A stretch of 34,657 nt of DNA from Minisyncoccota bacterium (lineage in GTDB: Bacteria; Patescibacteriota; Minisyncoccia; Phycocordibacterales; Zambryskibacteraceae), in contig JAGVCW010000012.1 in the NCBI GenBank assembly GCA_020059045.1, positions 1 through 34,657 on the forward strand, in the 5' to 3' direction. Shown here piece by piece: positions 31,180 to 34,657 of this stretch. The first letter of the stretch is position 1. Each line of letters begins with the position of its first letter. Below the pieces are notes generated by a model, which saw only the letters and a program-made list of their open reading frames with translations, had not been told where the DNA came from and made no database searches. Both the position numbers and the translations under genes were made by a program.

Positions 31180-31208
31180 TTGCAAAGGTGTTAGAAGAAT
31201 GATATACT
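31180..31208 (+). promoter_or_regulatory. Promoter of RNase P RNA
   Basis: TTGCAA (31180-31185) and TATACT (31203-31208) are 17 bases apart. The predicted start (about 31215) falls right at the first paired base of the RNA. Confidence 0.8.
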
Positions 31209-31216
31209 TAAGTTCA

Positions 31217-31653
31217 TCTTGGATCAGATAGCCGCTCTCTAAAACTTAAGTTTTTGGGAGAGGAAAGTCCGAACACGTATCAATTTTGTTGCTGTCTTGG
31301 ACATAACAAGTTGAGAGAGTAGCAGGTAACACCTGTCCGGGGCAATCCGCGAGGTGCGAACAGAGATGCCTTAGTGCGAAAGCGCGATGGGTATGTACAC
31401 AACATATAGTCCTAAAAGATTGTGACTTCGATATATTAATCTGGTAACAGAATACTAAATCGAAATTTGCTAAACAAAATTTTTTAGGGGTGCAACAGCT
31501 AAATCCTTACTTGCGTGCAAGGCCGGATCCGTAAAATTGCGGATGTGCCGCTTGAGTCCGAAAGCAATTGAGGACCTAGATAAATGGTTATCGCCACAAA
31601 AGACACTGTGTCCCTGTCTTTTGTGGAACAGAATTCGGCTTACAGATCCAAGA
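31217..31653 (+). ncRNA. rnpB: RNase P RNA, class A-like
   Basis: RNase P RNA is the catalytic subunit that trims 5' leaders of tRNA precursors. The ends form helix P1: TCTTGGATC (31217-31225) with GATCCAAGA (31645-31653). The universal core is visible: GGGAGAGGAAAGTCCGAACA near 31256-31276, ACAGAGA near 31360, the GGGTATG-type segment, and GAATTCGGCTTACAG (31631-31644) closing P4. TGGTTATCGCC is followed by an extra 12-bp helix, CCACAAAAGACA/TGTCTTTTGTGG (31594-31605/31615-31626), in the position of P19. The length is about 437 bases. It has its own promoter and is followed by an 18-bp hairpin. All six tRNAs in this window would be its substrates. Confidence 0.95.
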
Positions 31654-31656
31654 ATA

Positions 31657-31697
31657 CCCATACAAAAGACCTGCCTAAAGCAGGTCTTTTGTATGGG
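31657..31697 (+). terminator. 18-bp hairpin after rnpB
   Basis: The 18-base arms (31657-31674 and 31680-31697) are perfect reverse complements beginning CCCATAC, with a CTAAA loop. There is no T-run after it on the plus strand, only T-rich bases in the 3' arm (TCTTTTGTA). It may stabilise the RNA end or act as a terminator. It shares ACAAAAGAC/GTCTTTTGT with the extra helix inside rnpB. Confidence 0.65.
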
Positions 31698-31722
31698 AGA
31701 AAAAATTGAATTGTATATACTT

Positions 31723-32493
31723 TTATTTAAAACGTACTCCACCACGGAAAGTTGTCCCTCCTTTAACTGAAATTGATATGGAACTAGAACCACTGACTGG
31801 GGAAGGAGCTGTAGCTGTTGCTGCAGGCTTCACAGATATTCCTATCACTCTCCACAATTCAGACCCCCCAATGGTTCCGTTCATAACAACAGAAGTAGCC
31901 CCCGGTTCATCATCAAATATATTACGCATACGAGCGGTACCTACTGCAATTTGATGTCTTAGTCTCTGTGTCTGTCCTGTTCCGGTTGTATACGTCTGAT
32001 TTGTATCTTCATGGCAGATCGCGGCTACCACAAGATCATCTATAGCACTTGTAACTGTGACACTAGGTGTTACCCCTGTACCTGTTGCTGTCGACACAGT
32101 CCCAGTAGAAGTTGTCTGATCCACTCCAGAGTAAAGAAAGGCTGCATACATAGCTGAGTTTCCTTGAGCTGCAGTCCAGTCAACAGTCACGGTATTGCTA
32201 CCAAAATCTGGGTTTATTAGACTCCACACATCAAGACGATTGCTACCACCAACAGTACCTACTCTATACATTGCATCACCATTATAGTCTACGGTGGTTA
32301 TGGTTGCGGCAGTCGGTGAACACATAGTTACAAAAAGAATTGTGTTGTCTGTACTTGTCACATTAAATGAAAAAGTTTTGGGGTCAGCAGTTCCAGTGGA
32401 AGTAGTACTTGCTACAAATGTTACTGCTGCATCAACCACGCTTGGTAGAAAAAAACAAAATACCATTACACAAATTACTATTAACTTATTCAT
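31723..32493 (-). CDS. Secreted beta-sandwich protein of unknown function
   Basis: The 256-residue protein has a signal peptide (MNKLIVICVMVFCFFLPSVVDA, then AVTFV). The mature part is rich in Thr, Ser, Val and Gly with alternating hydrophobic residues, pointing to an all-beta fold. Recognisable stretches are TFSFNVTSTDNTILFVTMCSP, VDYNGDAMYRVGTVGG, WSLINPDFGSNTVTVDWTAAQGNSAMYAAFLYSGVDQ and LVVAAICHEDTN. These resemble secreted proteins of uncultured bacteria whose role is not known. The end GGTTFRGGVRFK is basic and Gly-rich, with no membrane helix or LPxTG motif, so the protein is probably released or held by other proteins. It follows the fibre-like gene by 38 bases on the same strand and is probably co-transcribed. 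Confidence 0.72.
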   Translation of the reverse strand: MNKLIVICVMVFCFFLPSVVDAAVTFVASTTSTGTADPKTFSFNVTSTDNTILFVTMCSPTAATITTVDYNGDAMYRVGTVGGSNRLDVWSLINPDFGSNTVTVDWTAAQGNSAMYAAFLYSGVDQTTSTGTVSTATGTGVTPSVTVTSAIDDLVVAAICHEDTNQTYTTGTGQTQRLRHQIAVGTARMRNIFDDEPGATSVVMNGTIGGSELWRVIGISVKPAATATAPSPVSGSSSISISVKGGTTFRGGVRFK

Positions 32494-32531
32494 ATTTGAT
32501 TTGAAATTTATTGTACATTTTAAAAGTAAAC

Positions 32532-34657
32532 CTAGCTACCCGCAGCCGTAGAATCAGAAGACGTGCTAGGGATAGCTATAGGTGAAGTACTAGTGGCAGC
32601 AGAATTTTGCTCTGGAGTAGTCGTTGCCCCACTGGTTGAACTTACTGGAGCTGAAGGCGTCACTATTGGGGCTGAGGTGCCTGAAGGAGTTGTTGATGAC
32701 GAAGACCCCACTACTGTTGGAGTAGAAGTGCCAGGGTTACTCAAATTTGGTGTGGGCGAAGTTGTTGGCGGGGTATTACTTATAGTAACAGAAGGAATGG
32801 CAGGATCCTCGTTTGCATCATAGTCGCCATTTTGTCTTGCAACAGTGATCCAATCAAAAGTTTTTCCTACATCAGCAAGTGACGCCCCTCTCACCTCAAA
32901 TCCATGTGTATTTTTGTCATACACATAAATTATGCTATTAACTTCTGAGGTTGGAGTAACAACTACTCTTATTGGGGCATCTGGATCCAAGAGACTTACA
33001 AAACTTTGATCAAAGCTAATACGTGCAAAAACTCCTGACCCACTTGGGTTCTCATACAGGGCCCCATTGCCGGACATCGTAATTTCTTTACGGGTAGATT
33101 GTTGATTGTAAGTCTCATATGTCACTGAGTCACTATCTTGTGAAGTAATGCGAAGCTTAGATACACTTGCGAGCATCGAATTAGTACTATCCCATAGAGA
33201 ACTTATGAGTGTCGTGACATACGCTTGAGTAGTTTCCCAGAGATTGGTTAACGTGGAACTAAGCTGTGACATCGCTGTTATGGATGAAGTGGCTGTGAGA
33301 TTTGCATAACCCTCATCGTTTACATAAGTTGTAGGTTTAACTAGTACCATTATTTTTGTAGTTGACCCCTGTGATCCGTCAAACGTTTCAAGAGCAACCC
33401 CCACTATTGCTCCAGTTGTTGAAGCCTTCATACCAATACCAGGAACAGACGACGACGTGATTTTGTCTCCCACATTAATCGAACCATTCTCTAATGAAAC
33501 CTTTGTTGGAATGCGCCCCAAAACCCCAACTGGAATATCATTTGAATTTTCAATTCGATATTCTGTAACATCGTTTGCTAAAGTTCCAATAATTCCAGGT
33601 TTTGTTGAGTAAACACCAACGAGGTTTTCTTGATACGCGGAATTTGATTTCTCAACTTTTCCAGCTTCAACTGAGGAAAGAACAATGATGTCTCCAGGCT
33701 CATAAGAAGATTTACCACCGACAACCGTAAACGCTTCCGCGTAGTCAGCCGGAGATGTGGCTGTACCATCGTAAAATACATCACCATCAGAGTCGACCAC
33801 AAAACGACGGTTGATTACATCACCAGTCGTGGTTGCGATCGTGAAAAGATAGGTATTCGCGTCGGTCTGATTTGAAACAATAGTGACATCTGCATCTGGA
33901 GTAGTAGTACCGATTCCTATTAATACAGGATTAGATCCTATTGGGGTTGTTTCAAAAATAATGTTACCAGCTGTCGATGTCCCAATTGTTACAAGTCCAC
34001 TATCAAGAACAGAGAATGCTGTGGACGAGGCATTATTTGTAACTTGGAATGCAATTGTTGAAGCTGTTGTACCAGAGCCCCACACACTTAATCGTGCGTA
34101 AGGTGTAGTGGTACCAACACCCACACGATCATTTAGCGAATCGATATTAAATGTTCCTCCGTCAATGTTCCAAGCAGAAATACCACTTGAAAGCGATGTT
34201 GTGACTGCGTTTGCAAAATTAAATGTTCCTCCGTTTATTGTTATCGAATCTCCTGAAACATCACCCAAAATAGTATTTCCGTTTGCAGTAAGTGAAGTAA
34301 ATACAGCCGTAGATGGTGTGCTTGCACCAATTGGTGTATTTTCAATAGTGCCTCCAGAAATTGTTAAGTTATCTGCCACACGAGAATCAGCGAGTGTACC
34401 AATCCAATTTGATGTAAATGTATGTGTATTCCCAGATGAGGTAATTGTTAGACCAATATTTGTGTCAGATGAAGTAGCAAACAACTGTGATGAACCAGTT
34501 TGTTGTTGCCCTGTTGGCCCAAGTGAAGTAATCCCTGAGCTACCACCTACACAGACATCACTAATCGAATAACACCCGGCTGTTAGGTTAATACCATTTG
34601 CAAATGTAGAAGTGGCTGATGATGAAGTAACATTTAGAAGATTTGTCTGTATTCCTC
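32532..34657 (-). CDS. Fibre-like surface protein with GTTTP repeats (N-terminus outside window)
   Basis: The frame stays open to the window edge, so this is the last about 708 residues of a longer protein. The N-terminal visible part has tail-fibre-like repeats with VGVGTTTPYARLSVWG and LIGIGTTTPDADVTIVS. These are short beta repeats common in predicted trimeric fibres of Patescibacteria. After them, SPADYAEAFTVVGG, PGDIIVLSS, LVGVYSTKPGIIG and VGDKITSSSVPGIGMKA form a domain resembling, at motif level, the G2-type autoproteolytic or chaperone-like ends of phage spike proteins. A helix-rich part and another beta domain follow. The last 80 residues are a Ser/Thr/Pro linker without a membrane helix. 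A role as adhesin or fibre is an inference. Confidence 0.8.
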   Translation of the reverse strand, partial: GIQTNLLNVTSSSATSTFANGINLTAGCYSISDVCVGGSSGITSLGPTGQQQTGSSQLFATSSDTNIGLTITSSGNTHTFTSNWIGTLADSRVADNLTISGGTIENTPIGASTPSTAVFTSLTANGNTILGDVSGDSITINGGTFNFANAVTTSLSSGISAWNIDGGTFNIDSLNDRVGVGTTTPYARLSVWGSGTTASTIAFQVTNNASSTAFSVLDSGLVTIGTSTAGNIIFETTPIGSNPVLIGIGTTTPDADVTIVSNQTDANTYLFTIATTTGDVINRRFVVDSDGDVFYDGTATSPADYAEAFTVVGGKSSYEPGDIIVLSSVEAGKVEKSNSAYQENLVGVYSTKPGIIGTLANDVTEYRIENSNDIPVGVLGRIPTKVSLENGSINVGDKITSSSVPGIGMKASTTGAIVGVALETFDGSQGSTTKIMVLVKPTTYVNDEGYANLTATSSITAMSQLSSTLTNLWETTQAYVTTLISSLWDSTNSMLASVSKLRITSQDSDSVTYETYNQQSTRKEITMSGNGALYENPSGSGVFARISFDQSFVSLLDPDAPIRVVVTPTSEVNSIIYVYDKNTHGFEVRGASLADVGKTFDWITVARQNGDYDANEDPAIPSVTISNTPPTTSPTPNLSNPGTSTPTVVGSSSSTTPSGTSAPIVTPSAPVSSTSGATTTPEQNSAATSTSPIAIPSTSSDSTAAGS

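Overview
This window looks like part of a small-genome Patescibacteria (Candidate Phyla Radiation) chromosome, probably of the Parcubacteria type. The evidence is the gene set and its style: CAP-domain proteins beside a sortase, very large secreted beta-sandwich proteins with C-terminal membrane anchors, a GTTTP-repeat fibre-like protein, a short ValS, tiny membrane proteins, AT-rich DNA, and mostly very short leaders. TGA is used as stop (for example valS and hsp20), so this is not a UGA-recoding lineage. The exact lineage is an inference.

Layout. 1-2.3 kb: the 3' end of ftsZ, an orphan protein with two Phd/YefM-like repeats, and a thioredoxin-reductase-like flavoprotein. 2.4-8.4 kb (minus strand): a cell-surface cluster with two CAP proteins, a sortase, and a 1183-residue secreted protein carrying an LPDTG motif behind a consensus sigma-70 promoter. 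8.7-12.2 kb (minus): four accessory genes. Two are unrecognised, and those two are clearly richer in G+C than their neighbours; the others are a 2H phosphoesterase and a GrpB-family protein. 12.3-14.4 kb: tRNA-Ser, tRNA-Glu, an unknown membrane protein and tRNA-Val. tRNA-Val is followed by about 450 bases of nested hairpins and partial tRNA copies, then a broken copy of the tsaD start, then tsaD. 15.6-19.4 kb (minus): a 1265-residue surface protein with FN3, Ig-like and peptidoglycan-binding-like domains. 19.7-23 kb: a tight valS-prsW-hsp20 operon. 23-25 kb: tRNA-Phe, tRNA-Arg and tRNA-Gly (all minus), with a glutaredoxin, two small membrane proteins and a DivIC/FtsB-like protein. 25-31 kb (minus): an O-antigen-ligase-like/TPR protein, murJ and lepA in one operon. 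31.2-31.7 kb: RNase P RNA. 31.7 kb to the end (minus): a small secreted protein and the C-terminal part of a fibre-like protein.

How the genes fit together. FtsZ, the DivIC-like protein and MurJ belong to division and wall synthesis. The sortase, LPDTG protein, CAP proteins and the peptidoglycan-binding-like surface protein suggest an envelope displaying large anchored proteins, as expected of an episymbiont. ValS, TsaD, LepA, the tRNAs and RNase P RNA serve translation.

The most unusual feature is a family of structured modules after tRNA genes. Downstream of tRNA-Val, tRNA-Gly and tRNA-Arg there is a hairpin, an inverted copy of the tRNA T-arm, one of two structured modules (here called X and Y), and for Val and Gly a direct copy of the tRNA 3' end. 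Between copies, helices change sequence but keep their pairing. I do not recognise this system. It could be a non-autonomous mobile element targeting tRNA 3' ends, a structured RNA made with the tRNA precursor, or a product of repeated template switching.
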